This document shows positions 54,982-64,000 of a stretch of 64,000 bases of DNA, piece after piece. The DNA lies in contig JAIVJV010000009.1 of assembly GCA_020199835.1 (NCBI GenBank), forward strand, positions 744,001 through 808,000. The letters run 5' to 3'. Position 1 is the first letter of the stretch. The number at the start of each line of letters is the position of its first letter. The notes beneath the pieces were generated by a model, which saw nothing but the letters and a program-made list of their open reading frames with translations, did no database searches and was not told the origin of the DNA. Made by a program: the position numbers and the translations under genes. Source of the DNA: Acidobacteriota bacterium (GTDB lineage Bacteria; Acidobacteriota; Blastocatellia; Pyrinomonadales; Pyrinomonadaceae).

Positions 54982-55767
54982 TTACCGACCCTTGAACGCG
55001 GGTTTCCGTTTCTCCAGAAACGCGCTAACGCCTTCGTCTTTATCTTCCGTCGAAAAACAGAGAGCAAACAGATCCACCTCGCGACGCAAACCCTCGTCGA
55101 GATTCGAACGCGACGCGAGCTTCACCGCTTCCTTCGCGAGTTGCAACGCGATCGGGCTCTTCTCCGAGATGCGCTTCGCAATCTCCATTGTCCTCGCTTC
55201 CAGTTGGTCCGCAGGGACTACGTGATTGACCAGGCCGATCCCAAACGCCGTCTGCGCATCGATGATCTCGCCGGTCAGTATCAACTCCATCGCCTTGCCT
55301 TCGCCGACGAGTCGTGTCAGACGTTGCGTACCGCCGCCGCCCGGAATGATCCCAAGATTGATTTCCGGCTGGCCGAATGACGCCGTCTCGCTCGCGATAC
55401 GAATGTCGCACGCAAGCGCGAGCTCGCAACCACCGCCGAGACAGTAGCCGTTAACCATCGCGATCACGGGCTTTGGAAAACCGTCGATCGCCGTAAACAA
55501 CGAGCGACTCATCATCACGTCGCGCTGTGTGATCGACGTGCGGCCCGCAAACTCGCCGATGTCGGCGCCCGCGATAAACGCCTTATCGCCCGCGCCCGTG
55601 AAAACAACCACGCCGACAGAAGCGTCGTTCCGCAGTTCGTCCAACAGCGCGGCGCCTTCTTCGCGTGTTTTGATATTCAGCGCGTTTCGCTTGTCAGGGC
55701 GATTGATAGTGATGAGGGCGACGCGATCACGTTTTTCGAGCAGCAGAGTCTCGTATGTTTGCGGCAT
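54982..55767 (-). CDS. Enoyl-CoA hydratase/isomerase (crotonase family)
   Basis: A 261-residue crotonase. RVALITINRPDKRNALN opens the fold, and GDKAFIAGADIGEFAG is the CoA-binding oxyanion segment. VNGYCLGGGCELALACDIRIAS and FGQPEINLGIIPGGGGTQRL carry the two catalytic glutamates of hydratases (Glu in GCEL and in PEIN). It ends in FLEKRKPAFKGR as usual. It hydrates trans-2-enoyl-CoA in beta-oxidation or a related pathway. It is followed on the same strand by a gene cluster that includes 3-hydroxyacyl-CoA dehydrogenase (upstream at 56219), an expected partner; the PilZ gene lies between them. Confidence 0.93.
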   Translation of the reverse strand: MPQTYETLLLEKRDRVALITINRPDKRNALNIKTREEGAALLDELRNDASVGVVVFTGAGDKAFIAGADIGEFAGRTSITQRDVMMSRSLFTAIDGFPKPVIAMVNGYCLGGGCELALACDIRIASETASFGQPEINLGIIPGGGGTQRLTRLVGEGKAMELILTGEIIDAQTAFGIGLVNHVVPADQLEARTMEIAKRISEKSPIALQLAKEAVKLASRSNLDEGLRREVDLFALCFSTEDKDEGVSAFLEKRKPAFKGR

Positions 55768-55791
55768 TAATAACTCCGAAAGGTAAATTGA

Positions 55792-56205
55792 TCAGGACTT
55801 TGTTGGGGCTTGTTCCGGCGGTGGGCCTTCCGGATCCGTCGACGTGACAGGCTGTTCGTCAGCAACCCACGACACAAACAGGCGCAGCCAGTTTTCCGTC
55901 GGCTCGGCGATCTGTACGCCGACGCGCGCGGTGCCGTAAATCGCCGGCGCGACGCGTACGACCAAAGCCGTCGCTTCGATTGGCGTGCCGTCAGGGCGGT
56001 GCGCGCGCAGGTACAAACGCTCGCCGCGAGTCACTTTCTGATTGAGATGAAACAGCGCGCCTGAAGTTGAGATGTCGTCTGTTTCGGTGGGCTCGCTCCA
56101 GGCGGAACCATCTTCCGTACGACCGGAAATGACGATTGGCAAACGCAACGACATGCGCAACGCGAATCGTCTCTCTTCATTATTGTATGGCGTGCTCATC
56201 GTCAC
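55792..56205 (-). CDS. PilZ-domain protein (c-di-GMP receptor candidate)
   Basis: A 137-residue single-domain protein. RRFALRMSLRLPI holds the RxxxR motif, and about 30 residues on DISTSGALF gives the DxSxxG motif, the two c-di-GMP contact sites; both are intact. The C-terminus is Pro/Glu-rich. It lies between two fatty-acid genes with 13-24 bp gaps, so all three are likely one operon, which links c-di-GMP and lipid metabolism only by position. Its output partner is unknown. Confidence 0.85.
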   Translation of the reverse strand: MTMSTPYNNEERRFALRMSLRLPIVISGRTEDGSAWSEPTETDDISTSGALFHLNQKVTRGERLYLRAHRPDGTPIEATALVVRVAPAIYGTARVGVQIAEPTENWLRLFVSWVADEQPVTSTDPEGPPPEQAPTKS

Positions 56206-56218
56206 ACTAAAAGAGCGC

Positions 56219-57094
56219 TCAGGAAGATTGTGCGCGACGCGCGTCTTCCGTGGTCCAATCGTAGAATCCCTGACCGGTTTTCTTACCCAACTTTCCTTCG
56301 CTCACCAATCGTCGCAGCACTTCCGGCGGGCGAAACGTCTCGGAACCCAGTTCACGATGAAGATACTCGGCGATGTTCAATCTCACGTCGAGCCCAACAA
56401 GATCGGTTAACTTCAGCGGTCCCATCGGATGGTTGTAGCCAAGTTCCATCGCGGTATCAATGTCTCGCGCACTCGCTACGCCCTGTTCCACCATCCGCAT
56501 CGCTTCGAGTCCGAGCACGACTCCCAAACGGCTCGACGCAAACCCCGGAACGTCCTTGACGATGATCGGCTCCTTACGCATTTTGCTGCCGACGCTCGTT
56601 ACTGTCTGTACTGTCTCGTCATTCGTCTGCTTGCCTACGACGATCTCCACCAGTCGCATGATGTGGACCGGGTTGAAGAAGTGCATGCCAACAACAGCTT
56701 CGGGACGCCTTGAAGCAGTGGCGATCTCGGTTATCGAAAGCGACGAAGTATTACTCGCAAAAATGAATGGGTGGTCGGAAACGGTTTCAAGCTGCCGAAG
56801 GATGTTCTGTTTCAGTTCCAACTTCTCCGGCGCAGCCTCAATGATCAGGTCCGCTGTCGCACATTCGTCCAGATTGGTCGTGCCGTGAATGTGCTGCAAC
56901 GTGCGGTCGCGGTCGTCTTCCGCCAACTTACCGAGCTTAATTCCTTTGGCCAGATTACCTTCGATAGCGCGCACGCCGCGCGCCAGTGTCTCGCGATCGA
57001 CGTCGTTAAGAAGAACTCGAAAACCAGAGGCCGCGGCAACCTGGGCGATTCCATGGCCCATCGTGCCGGCGCCAATTACGGCAATCGTTTCCAT
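56219..57094 (-). CDS. hbd: 3-hydroxyacyl-CoA dehydrogenase (3-hydroxybutyryl-CoA type)
   Basis: A 291-residue dehydrogenase starting METIAVIGAGTMGHGIAQ with the NAD-binding GxGxxG. Other ATGs up to 57163 would add a low-complexity N-terminus, so 57094 is preferred. The C-terminal domain contains FASNTSSLSITEIA, the catalytic His region GMHFFNPVHIMRLVEIV, PIIVKDVPGFASSRLG and YNHPMGPLKLTDLVGLD. It oxidises 3-hydroxyacyl-CoA with NAD. It lies upstream of the PilZ and enoyl-CoA hydratase genes on the same strand, so it is the probable first gene of the operon. Confidence 0.9.
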   Translation of the reverse strand: METIAVIGAGTMGHGIAQVAAASGFRVLLNDVDRETLARGVRAIEGNLAKGIKLGKLAEDDRDRTLQHIHGTTNLDECATADLIIEAAPEKLELKQNILRQLETVSDHPFIFASNTSSLSITEIATASRRPEAVVGMHFFNPVHIMRLVEIVVGKQTNDETVQTVTSVGSKMRKEPIIVKDVPGFASSRLGVVLGLEAMRMVEQGVASARDIDTAMELGYNHPMGPLKLTDLVGLDVRLNIAEYLHRELGSETFRPPEVLRRLVSEGKLGKKTGQGFYDWTTEDARRAQSS

Positions 57095-57240
57095 CGTTGG
57101 CGAACCGCTTCCTGGGCTGCTCATGCTCTGAAAACCCGGCCCGCAGCGCTGCACAGGCTGCAAGCCACCGAGTTCGACTACCTCATTGACCGTAGTTATA
57201 CTATACGCTCAACCGAAAAGGCTATACTCCCTTGCTCTTG

Positions 57241-58368
57241 ATGGATGACCAAATGCAAAAAAGAGACGTAGTTATCATTGGATCCGGCCCGGCCGGTCTC
57301 ACCGCAGCCATTTACACAGCACGCGCGAGTTTGAAGCCTTTGCTAATCGATGCCCCGGCTGACGCCGCCCAACAAACTACTCCCGGCGGCCAGTTGATGA
57401 TCACCACAGACGTTGAAAATTACCCCGGTTTTTCCGACGGCATTCAGGGGCCCGAGTTGATGGCCGAGTTTCGCAAACAGGCGGAACGGTTCGGTACAGA
57501 GTTCATGGAAGGCTGGATCACGGAGGTCGATCTAAGTGAGCGTCCTTTTCAGATCTATGTTGACGGTGGACCAACCATCTCGGCTGAGACGTTGATCATC
57601 GCGACGGGCGCGTCGGCGAAGTGGCTCGGCATTCCCGGCGAAGCGAAAGTCCCTGCTGGTTTTGGCGGTAACGGCGTTTCGGCCTGCGCGACTTGCGACG
57701 GGCCGCTGCCTGCTTTTCGTAATCGAACGTTGGTCGTGGTTGGCGGCGGCGATACCGCGATGGAAGAAGCGACGTTTTTAACGCGCTATGCGGCGAAGGT
57801 TTACGTCGTTCACCGGCGCGACAAGTTACGGGCGTCGAAGATCATGCAGGACAAGGCGTTTCGTAACGAGAAGATCGAGTTTATCTGGAACACGGCGGTT
57901 CAGGAGATTGTCGGCACTCCCGAGGAAGGTGTCACCGGCGTTCGTCTGCGAAACCTGGTTAACGGCGAGGAACAAATCTTTCCGTGTGCCGGTGTGTTCG
58001 TGGCCATTGGACACCGGCCAAACACGGATCTGTTCCGCGGGCAGTTGGACATGGACGAGGTCGGTTATCTCCAAACGTCGGGCCATTCGACAGCGACAAA
58101 CATTCCGGGCGTCTTTGCCTGCGGGGACGTGCAGGATTCCGTTTATCGCCAGGCGGTCACGGCCGCGGGCAGTGGTTGCATGTCGGCGCTCGACGCTGAA
58201 CGCTATCTCGATCACTTGCCGGTGGAGATGCCGAGTGGCGAGGAGATCACGATCGAGGGCGAACACATCACGGCGGATCGTCACGCGATTATTACCGCGG
58301 ATGGACACATGATTCCGAACGACACGGAAGTACCGAGCGACACTGAAGTTTCAGTCGGAGAAGACTAG
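57241..58368 (+). CDS. trxB: Thioredoxin reductase with C-terminal extension
   Basis: A 375-residue FAD/NADPH enzyme. The ATG at 57241 is chosen over a TTG at 57232. VVIIGSGPAGLTAAIYTARA binds FAD, CATCDG is the redox pair, VVVGGGDTAMEEA the NADPH site, and VFACGDVQDSVYRQAVTAAGSGCMSALDAER (in part) the closing FAD motif. It reduces thioredoxin. About 50 acidic residues (EMPSGEEITIEGEHITADRH and on) extend past the usual end near 320. Its stop touches the end of the convergent HxlR gene. Confidence 0.93.
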   Translation: MDDQMQKRDVVIIGSGPAGLTAAIYTARASLKPLLIDAPADAAQQTTPGGQLMITTDVENYPGFSDGIQGPELMAEFRKQAERFGTEFMEGWITEVDLSERPFQIYVDGGPTISAETLIIATGASAKWLGIPGEAKVPAGFGGNGVSACATCDGPLPAFRNRTLVVVGGGDTAMEEATFLTRYAAKVYVVHRRDKLRASKIMQDKAFRNEKIEFIWNTAVQEIVGTPEEGVTGVRLRNLVNGEEQIFPCAGVFVAIGHRPNTDLFRGQLDMDEVGYLQTSGHSTATNIPGVFACGDVQDSVYRQAVTAAGSGCMSALDAERYLDHLPVEMPSGEEITIEGEHITADRHAIITADGHMIPNDTEVPSDTEVSVGED

Positions 58369-58848
58369 TTACAGCAGAACAATCGAATCGTCTTTGTCGC
58401 GGCGGTGAATGGGAGCCGCCGGACGTTCAACAGGCAAAGATTCAACAGGCAAGGGCGGGATTACGATTCCGTTTCCATTCAGCGGACACGGCTCACAATA
58501 ACTTCCCAACCGTAGTTTTCGATCGCGACAATCGTTACAACCTAAAACAAGGCCGAGCTGACGCAGCGATTCGAGCAGCGGCAACAGCAGACCGCCGCGT
58601 TCTGTTAACGCATACTCGATGTGCGGTGGGTTGCCGCCGAAGTCTGTGCGCTCGACAAAACCGTCTTTTTCCATGTCGCGCAGGCGTCCGACCAGCGTGC
58701 GGCTGCTGATGGGAAACAGGCCGTTGAGCAACTCCATCGTGCGCTTTGGGCCAGAGACTAACTCGCGCACCACCAGCATGGTCCATTTATCACCGAGCAT
58801 CTGCAAAGCGCCGGTGATCGGACAACCATCGAGTTCGCGTCGTTTCAT
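58369..58848 (-). CDS. HxlR-type regulator with a C-terminal four-cysteine cluster
   Basis: A 159-residue protein. The HxlR winged HTH (about 8-100) has GCPITGALQMLGDKWTMLVV, RTMELLNGLFPISSRTLVGRLRDMEKDGFVER in part, and HIEYALTERG. The early Cys in DGCPI is the typical redox-sensing residue of this family. Past the domain, GCNDCRDRKLRLGSYCEPCP gives two CxxC pairs, which could bind zinc or iron-sulfur. The Pro-rich tail is unusual. It converges directly on thioredoxin reductase, so a redox or electrophile-stress role is plausible but inferred. Confidence 0.8.
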   Translation of the reverse strand: MKRRELDGCPITGALQMLGDKWTMLVVRELVSGPKRTMELLNGLFPISSRTLVGRLRDMEKDGFVERTDFGGNPPHIEYALTERGGLLLPLLESLRQLGLVLGCNDCRDRKLRLGSYCEPCPLNGNGIVIPPLPVESLPVERPAAPIHRRDKDDSIVLL

Positions 58849-58866
58849 GGTCCTGTCGTGTCGGAC

Positions 58867-60294
58867 TTACGGTCTCAGGTTGATGTTGTAGGTTTTGATC
58901 TTCGAGTTGAGAGTTGTTGCGTTCATGCCGAGCAAACGCGCGGCGCGTGATTGATGACCACTCGTTTGTTCCAGCGCGCGCCTGATCAGGTCGATTTCAA
59001 AGCGGCGCACCTCTTCGTAGAAGTTAATGCCCCGACCGATGTCACCAACGGCTGCGTTGCTCGCGCCATCATGGTGACCGGAAGAGACTGACTTCGGATC
59101 GCTGATCTCCGCGCGCAGGCATTCTTTTGTGACCTCGTCGCCAGGCGCGATGACGACAGCGCGTTCGATCGTGTTTTCGAGTTCGCGCACGTTGCCGGGC
59201 CAGGAATACGCTTCGAGTAGCGCGAGCACTTCTGGCGCGAGTTGATCGGACACGTTGCGGCCGTTTTCTTCGTTGTACTTTTGAATGAAGTGTTGGGCCA
59301 GCGGCAGGACGTCCTGGTTGCGATCGCGCAACGGGGGTAATTCGATCGGCACTACTGCGAGTCGGTAATAAAGATCCTCGCGGAAACTTCCCTGCCGCAC
59401 TGCTTCTTTCAGATCGATGTTGGTGGCGGCGATGATGCGCACGTCAACACGGCGTGGCGTCGTGTCGCCGAGTGGTGTGAACTCGCGCTCCTGAATGACG
59501 CGCAAGAGACGCACCTGCGTTTCCGGTGGTATGTCGCCGATTTCGTCAAGGAAGATCGAGCCGCCGTCGGCGACTTCGAAGAGGCCTTTTTTCGCCGCGA
59601 CCGCGCCAGTGAATGCACCGCGCGTGTGACCGAACAATTCGGATTCAAGGAGCTCTGAGGGGATGTTTGAACTGTTCACCGTGACGAACGGACGGCCGGC
59701 CCGCGTGCTCGCTTCGTGAATTGCTTTCGCGATGAGTTCCTTACCGGTCCCGCTTTCGCCGGTGATCAGGACGGTGGAGCGTGCCGGCGCGACTTGTTCG
59801 ACAAGCCGGAAGACTTCCTGCATCACATCTGAGCGGCCGACGATCTCGCCGCGATCGACGGCTTTGCTCATCGCGCGCCGGAGGGTGCGGCGTTCTTCTT
59901 CCTTGCGGCGTCGTTTTATTCCGGCGACGATCTGGGCGATGATCTGTTCGTTTTGAAAGGGTTTGCGAATGCAGCCGAAAGCGCCGCGCTCCCACGCCGC
60001 GATTGCGGTGTCGAACGTTGCGTAGGCCGTGATCATGAGGATCACGGCCTCGGGATCCATTTTGAGAAACTCTTCGAGCGCGCGCAGGCCGCCGATGCCG
60101 GGCATCGAGACGTCGAGTAACACGACGTCGAACGCGCGGCGCCCGTAGGCCTCCAGACCTTCTTCGCCGGTTTTCGCGAGATCGACACGATAGCCTTCGG
60201 CGGTGAGGAGTGTCTCGAGGACCTCGCGCATGATCTCCTCGTCGTCGACTACCAGCACCGAGCCTTTTCTGGAGTTACGCTTTTCCGTTTTCAT
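58867..60294 (-). CDS. NtrC-type sigma-54 response regulator
   Basis: A 475-residue response regulator. [11 protein letters not shown] at 60294 is preferred to an ATG at 60333. The receiver has VLVVDDEE and the phospho-acceptor Asp in [11 protein letters not shown], with Lys in CIRKPF. The AAA+ domain has Walker [10 protein letters not shown], the sigma-54 loop GAFTGA, Walker [14 protein letters not shown] and the [14 protein letters not shown] region. The Fis-like HTH is [21 protein letters not shown]. It activates sigma-54 promoters when phosphorylated. Its kinase is the next gene upstream, 87 bp away, so the pair is an operon. Confidence 0.93.
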   Translation of the reverse strand: MKTEKRNSRKGSVLVVDDEEIMREVLETLLTAEGYRVDLAKTGEEGLEAYGRRAFDVVLLDVSMPGIGGLRALEEFLKMDPEAVILMITAYATFDTAIAAWERGAFGCIRKPFQNEQIIAQIVAGIKRRRKEEERRTLRRAMSKAVDRGEIVGRSDVMQEVFRLVEQVAPARSTVLITGESGTGKELIAKAIHEASTRAGRPFVTVNSSNIPSELLESELFGHTRGAFTGAVAAKKGLFEVADGGSIFLDEIGDIPPETQVRLLRVIQEREFTPLGDTTPRRVDVRIIAATNIDLKEAVRQGSFREDLYYRLAVVPIELPPLRDRNQDVLPLAQHFIQKYNEENGRNVSDQLAPEVLALLEAYSWPGNVRELENTIERAVVIAPGDEVTKECLRAEISDPKSVSSGHHDGASNAAVGDIGRGINFYEEVRRFEIDLIRRALEQTSGHQSRAARLLGMNATTLNSKIKTYNINLRP

Positions 60295-60380
60295 AAAAGG
60301 CGTTAGTTTACAACGTAAAGCCACAGATCGCACAGTTCACCCTAACGGGTTTACTTCGTGTTATCTGTGGCTGGTTTTGC

Positions 60381-63359
60381 TTAGTCGCCTACCGCCTGGA
60401 GGCGGGCGCGAGAGCGCGCTGCGGGGAGAGTTATTTTGAAAGTTGTGCCGTGGCCTGGCGTGCTGTCTACGCTGATGCGGCCCGCGTGTTCCTGAACGAT
60501 TCCGTACGACACCGCCAAACCCAAGCCAGTGCCCTGCCCGACACCCTTCGTCGTGTAGAACGGATCGTAAATCTTCGCAACGTTCTCCGGCGCAATGCCG
60601 ATCCCGGTATCCGTGATCTCTGCGATCACCGATCCATCCTCAGCAGTACTCGTTGAAACAACGATTTGACCACCATCAGGAATCGCGTCGCGCGCGTTCA
60701 GCAAAAGATTCGTAAACACCTGTTGCAACTTGCCGGCATTCGCGTAAGCCTCCGGCGCGTCCTCACTATACGAGCGAACGATCTCAATCTGACTTCGCCG
60801 CATCTGCGGTTCGAGCAACTGCAACGTGTCGTCAAGCACTCGCGCCACGTTAACCTCGCAAAACTCCGTTGCACTTCCAGTACGCGAGAAATTAAGCAGA
60901 TTGTTGACGATGTTCGTCGCGCGTTCCGCCTGCGTGCGCACCTTCTGCAACAGCGCGTGCTTCGGATCGTTTTCATTCAACATGCCGAGCAGCATCTGCG
61001 TGTACGACGAAACACCGGTGAGGGGCGTGTTCACCTCGTGCGCGACTCCCGCCGCCAGCAAACCAATCGACGAGAGTTTCTCGCGCTGCTGTAACTGCTC
61101 TTCGAGACTGATGCGCGCGGTTACATCTTCCAGCACCACGAGCGCGCCGGTCTGCCCCTGCGCATCCCGAAGCGGCGCCAGCGCGATGTTCAAAATCAGC
61201 GCGCGATTCGCACGCGTGGCGGTGTGCAGCTTGTAGATGTTGCGAATCTCTTTGAGACGCCAACCGTCTTTACCCAAAACCTGCTTCAGCGTGTCAGCAA
61301 AATCTTCGGAAAACAGCTCTTCGACCAGCCGCCCAACCGCTGCATCACGCCGCAAATCGAGCATGTGTTCGAGCGATGAATTCAAACGCGTAACGCGCCC
61401 GTCGAGATCCACCGCCAGCAGTCCAACGTTGATCGACTCGATGATCGACTCATTGAACTCCTTCAACAACTTCAACTCGCTCGCACGCTCCTGCTGGTCC
61501 TTGTAAAGCAAACTGTTTTCGATCGCGACCGCTACGTAACCCGAAACCGTGCGCAGGATCTCGACGTCTTCGGACGACAGCAGTCCGCCATCAACCGACC
61601 GTCCCAGCCCAATCACCGCGACCAGGCGGCCACGAACGACGCATGGAACGTAATAATGAAGTGAGCGTCTCGCCGAAATAGGCGCGTCTGGAGCGATCTC
61701 AAGATCGTCAGCACGAACGACGCCACTTTCGGCCGAACGCACGCGAATCATCTCGCGAAAATCAGGCGGCACAACCGCAGGCACGTCCAGCCCGACTGAA
61801 CGCGCAATGATGTAACCGCTCTGCGAGTGACGGTCTTCGATAAAGATCGCCACGCGCCCGACGTTCATCACTTGCTGCAAACGGCTGACTAAGGCATCAA
61901 GCAGCGGATCGAGCGCGGTAGTTGCCGACAGTGTGCGGCCGAAGTCCAACAGACTGTGACGGAGATCGTAACGCTCGCCATAGAAGAGTCGATCGACGTG
62001 TTCCTGAAGAAAATTCTTCACAGGCGCGGCAACCATCACGATCGCAGCCATAGCCGCAACTGCCGCCACGACACGCAACGTGATCTCACCGGAACTGAAC
62101 TCGTTGTCGGACCCAAACGCGTAAAGCCCAAACGTGTAAACCGTCACGCCGATGAGCAGCGAGATCGCGAGCGTCGTGAGCGCGTAAACAAAAACGCGTC
62201 GCACCACGAGTTCCACGTCCATTAACCGATAACGCAGAACCGAGTAACCAAACGCGAACGGAATCAGGATCAACGGCAACACCACGATGTCCGTGAGCCA
62301 ACGATCCGTCGCAGCGCCCCACAGGTAAACCACACCGTAGAGCAGCGTGAACGGCGCGACCGCCAGTACAGTTCCCCACACGACCCACTTCAACTGCTGC
62401 CGGACCAAAGCGCTCTTCGCAGTGACGTACGTTCTCACCAGGAGCGCGCCACCGGCCACGAGTCCAACAATAAAGTGAACAAAGCTCAGCCGATAGAAAA
62501 CGTCGACGAACGACTCTGACACGCCACCCGCGGTAATTCCAAAAGCTCGCAACGCGCTGCTGAGATAAACAAACGCGCCGAGCGGTAGAAACACGACGGC
62601 GGCCATCAACAGCAACACTATCGCCGGCACGTACAGCGCCACGACATACCAGCGGTTCCTGGCAAACAGTTGTTGCTTCGTTGGGTAAAGTACGCAGAAA
62701 TGCAGAAACAACGGCGCGAACAGGATGAACGCGGAGTTCTTCAGAAAAGCGACCGCCAGATCAAGATCGCGATAGCTGCCGGTCGGCGTGTAGAAGTGAA
62801 AGACAAACGCGGCGAGACAGAGCGTCGCGAAGTGCATGACAAACGGCGCGCGTTCGCCCTGCTTGAACAACACGAAGAAGCCGATGAACAGATACGCCAA
62901 CCCGATCAGGTTGATGTAGATAACTCGCGGCGTCCATTTATGAATCGAGCCGAGGTTGTCGAGGTCGGCCCAGTAGTCTCGTGTCTCTTCCGGATAGGAC
63001 GGCCGTTGCATTCGGTAGTGGACCTGCCCGCCGGGCCGTGCCTGATCGAGATAGATCTGCACGTCTCGCGCGTTGACCACTTCGTCGGCCTTGGCCCGCG
63101 GATCGAGCGCGATGCCAATCAAGCGGTCGCCCGGAAGCATCCAGGCCCGTTCCGCCGCAGAACCTTTTTCGATGCTTTTAGCGGTGATTCCCTCGGAGGT
63201 GTCGACCCACTCGACGCCGTCCCAGGCGGGGGTTTCGTGGTTAGCACGCTGCCGAAAGTTGAGGAGGCCGGCACTGATCAAGAGCGCCGCGCCGATCAGC
63301 AAAAACCACGTCCTGGTTGTGAGTACCGAACCCTTCACTGCTTCCTCAACTTCGCCCAA
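60381..63359 (-). CDS. Membrane histidine kinase with PDZ, multi-helix sensor, GAF and PAS domains
   Basis: A 992-residue sensor kinase. After an N-terminal helix comes a PDZ-like periplasmic segment (SIEKGSAAERAWMLPGDRLIGI). About eight membrane helices follow (for example VIYINLIGLAYLFIGFFVLF), then a GAF domain (MNVGRVAIFIEDR, SVDGGLLSSEDVEIL), a PAS domain (INVGLLAVDLDGRVTRLNSS), a HisKA box GVAHEVNTPLTGVSSY with the phospho-accepting His, and an HATPase with NLLLNARDAIPDGG, TGIGIAPENVAKIYDPF and GQGTGLGLAVSYGIV. It should phosphorylate the NtrC-type regulator downstream. The signal is unknown; the PDZ fused to helices suggests a membrane-peptide or lipid cue (inference). Confidence 0.9.
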   Translation of the reverse strand: MGEVEEAVKGSVLTTRTWFLLIGAALLISAGLLNFRQRANHETPAWDGVEWVDTSEGITAKSIEKGSAAERAWMLPGDRLIGIALDPRAKADEVVNARDVQIYLDQARPGGQVHYRMQRPSYPEETRDYWADLDNLGSIHKWTPRVIYINLIGLAYLFIGFFVLFKQGERAPFVMHFATLCLAAFVFHFYTPTGSYRDLDLAVAFLKNSAFILFAPLFLHFCVLYPTKQQLFARNRWYVVALYVPAIVLLLMAAVVFLPLGAFVYLSSALRAFGITAGGVSESFVDVFYRLSFVHFIVGLVAGGALLVRTYVTAKSALVRQQLKWVVWGTVLAVAPFTLLYGVVYLWGAATDRWLTDIVVLPLILIPFAFGYSVLRYRLMDVELVVRRVFVYALTTLAISLLIGVTVYTFGLYAFGSDNEFSSGEITLRVVAAVAAMAAIVMVAAPVKNFLQEHVDRLFYGERYDLRHSLLDFGRTLSATTALDPLLDALVSRLQQVMNVGRVAIFIEDRHSQSGYIIARSVGLDVPAVVPPDFREMIRVRSAESGVVRADDLEIAPDAPISARRSLHYYVPCVVRGRLVAVIGLGRSVDGGLLSSEDVEILRTVSGYVAVAIENSLLYKDQQERASELKLLKEFNESIIESINVGLLAVDLDGRVTRLNSSLEHMLDLRRDAAVGRLVEELFSEDFADTLKQVLGKDGWRLKEIRNIYKLHTATRANRALILNIALAPLRDAQGQTGALVVLEDVTARISLEEQLQQREKLSSIGLLAAGVAHEVNTPLTGVSSYTQMLLGMLNENDPKHALLQKVRTQAERATNIVNNLLNFSRTGSATEFCEVNVARVLDDTLQLLEPQMRRSQIEIVRSYSEDAPEAYANAGKLQQVFTNLLLNARDAIPDGGQIVVSTSTAEDGSVIAEITDTGIGIAPENVAKIYDPFYTTKGVGQGTGLGLAVSYGIVQEHAGRISVDSTPGHGTTFKITLPAARSRARLQAVGD

Positions 63360-63506
63360 ATTTGGTCATCAATTTCAGCACAGGGCGATCCGACCGTTTT
63401 AGGCAAGGAATGTTCCGAGTGACCGCACGGTGCAAGTCCGGCGTTCTGAGGGCTTAAGCTGTTGAGATCAATCCAACTTTTCGGAATTGTCCGAGAATTT
63501 GGAAGG

Positions 63507-64000
63507 TTAAAATCTGACCGAGATTCCGCCCCGCACAGACCGGCGGCTGTTACCGATGAAAGTTATGAACTCACCATTGTCTGAAGCCGTCTGAGCATCC
63601 AGCAGGTTTCGGGCATCGAGAATGGCTTCCGCCTGGACGGGTAAGCCAAAGCTCGGGAGGTCCTGTGTTATCTGAATACTCAAGGACGGATCGTAAACAC
63701 CGAGTCTTCCGGCGAATGGATCGATCGCGAAAACTGTCGCTTCCGGAGAGAAACGGAAGACGGTTCGCACCTGCGTACCGCTACGGAAACCAGCGCCGAG
63801 TTGTAAGGCCGCCGTTTGGAATAGGGCGTTCTCAAACAGATCGTCAGGACTGGCGAGCCCTGCGGCGGAAAGTCGTTGACCGCGTCCAAACGCATAACCC
63901 GCCGAAGCCGTCCACACGCGATTCAAACGACGCGTGTAAACCACGCGCATGCCGCGCGAAGATCCCTGCTGGTTCGCAACACTCGCGAATGCGTCTCCCG
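63507..64000 (-). CDS. C-terminal fragment of an outer-membrane beta-barrel (TonB-dependent-receptor-like)
   Basis: About 164 codons reach the right edge; the start is outside the window. Alternating strands (VWTASAGYAFGRGQRLS, ALQLGAGFRSGTQVRTVFRF) and the last strand SVRGGISVRF, ending in Phe, are typical of outer-membrane barrels. The pattern LDARNLLDA is common near the end of Acidobacteria TonB-dependent receptors. Which substrate or subfamily cannot be seen. It lies 147 bp upstream of the kinase gene on the same strand; a shared transcript is possible. Confidence 0.72.
   Translation of the reverse strand, partial: GDAFASVANQQGSSRGMRVVYTRRLNRVWTASAGYAFGRGQRLSAAGLASPDDLFENALFQTAALQLGAGFRSGTQVRTVFRFSPEATVFAIDPFAGRLGVYDPSLSIQITQDLPSFGLPVQAEAILDARNLLDAQTASDNGEFITFIGNSRRSVRGGISVRF

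Overview
The window looks like a chromosomal segment of an acidobacterium, probably a Blastocatellia-type soil organism (inference). The signs are an Acidobacteria-type VWFA-related secreted protein (3089-5227), a duplicated orphan MacB/FtsX permease of the ADOP type (12197-14629), many secreted beta-propeller proteins, moderately GC-rich coding DNA and a C-terminal fragment of a TonB-dependent-receptor-like barrel at the right edge. There is no CRISPR array and no rRNA.

The left chromosomal part (1-18.7 kb) holds secreted carbohydrate-active and propeller enzymes (GH-A clan hydrolase, GH16 glucanase, BNR-repeat protein), signalling genes (GAF-GAF-sigma54 activator, STAS protein, receiver-PP2C phosphatase) and a c-type haem protein. 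A REP-like double hairpin lies at 7615-7693.

The centre (18.7-42.5 kb) is a tRNA-Ala(GGC) integration hotspot. An 11-bp symmetric core from the anticodon arm occurs three times: in a displaced 3' half of the tRNA (18713-18769), in the intact tRNA (31508-31583) and in an orphan 5' half (42419-42458). These bound two elements in tandem. Element A (12.8 kb, more AT-rich) carries an integrase, an excisionase-like protein, a primase-helicase, Xre repressors with paired operators, and cargo that includes a SAMHD1-like HD phosphohydrolase with a small membrane partner. Element B (10.9 kb) carries a two-gene Tc (ABC) toxin-like system: a SpvB/TcdB-Rhs protein with a C-terminal HEAGH zincin-like effector, and a short TPR-containing TcA-like protein. 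It also holds a decayed integrase and a terminase-small-subunit-like ORF. Each element has its own pair of short repeats about 80-130 bp from its cores, which look like integrase arm sites.

The right chromosomal part (42.5-64 kb) contains two propeller proteins (one a Tricorn-type S41 protease), a TetR gene overlapped by a perfect 19-bp inverted repeat and co-transcribed with an ABC1/UbiB kinase, a secreted beta-helix protein, and a compact microviridin-type graspetide cluster (52148-54458). The precursor gene of that cluster is only 58 codons long, with the PFFARFLEGQ leader motif and a TLKYPSD core, followed by two ATP-grasp ligases. After this come fatty-acid genes (enoyl-CoA hydratase, 3-hydroxyacyl-CoA dehydrogenase), a PilZ protein, thioredoxin reductase beside a cysteine-rich HxlR regulator, and an NtrC-type two-component pair.

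All calls come from reading the sequence. No database search was run.
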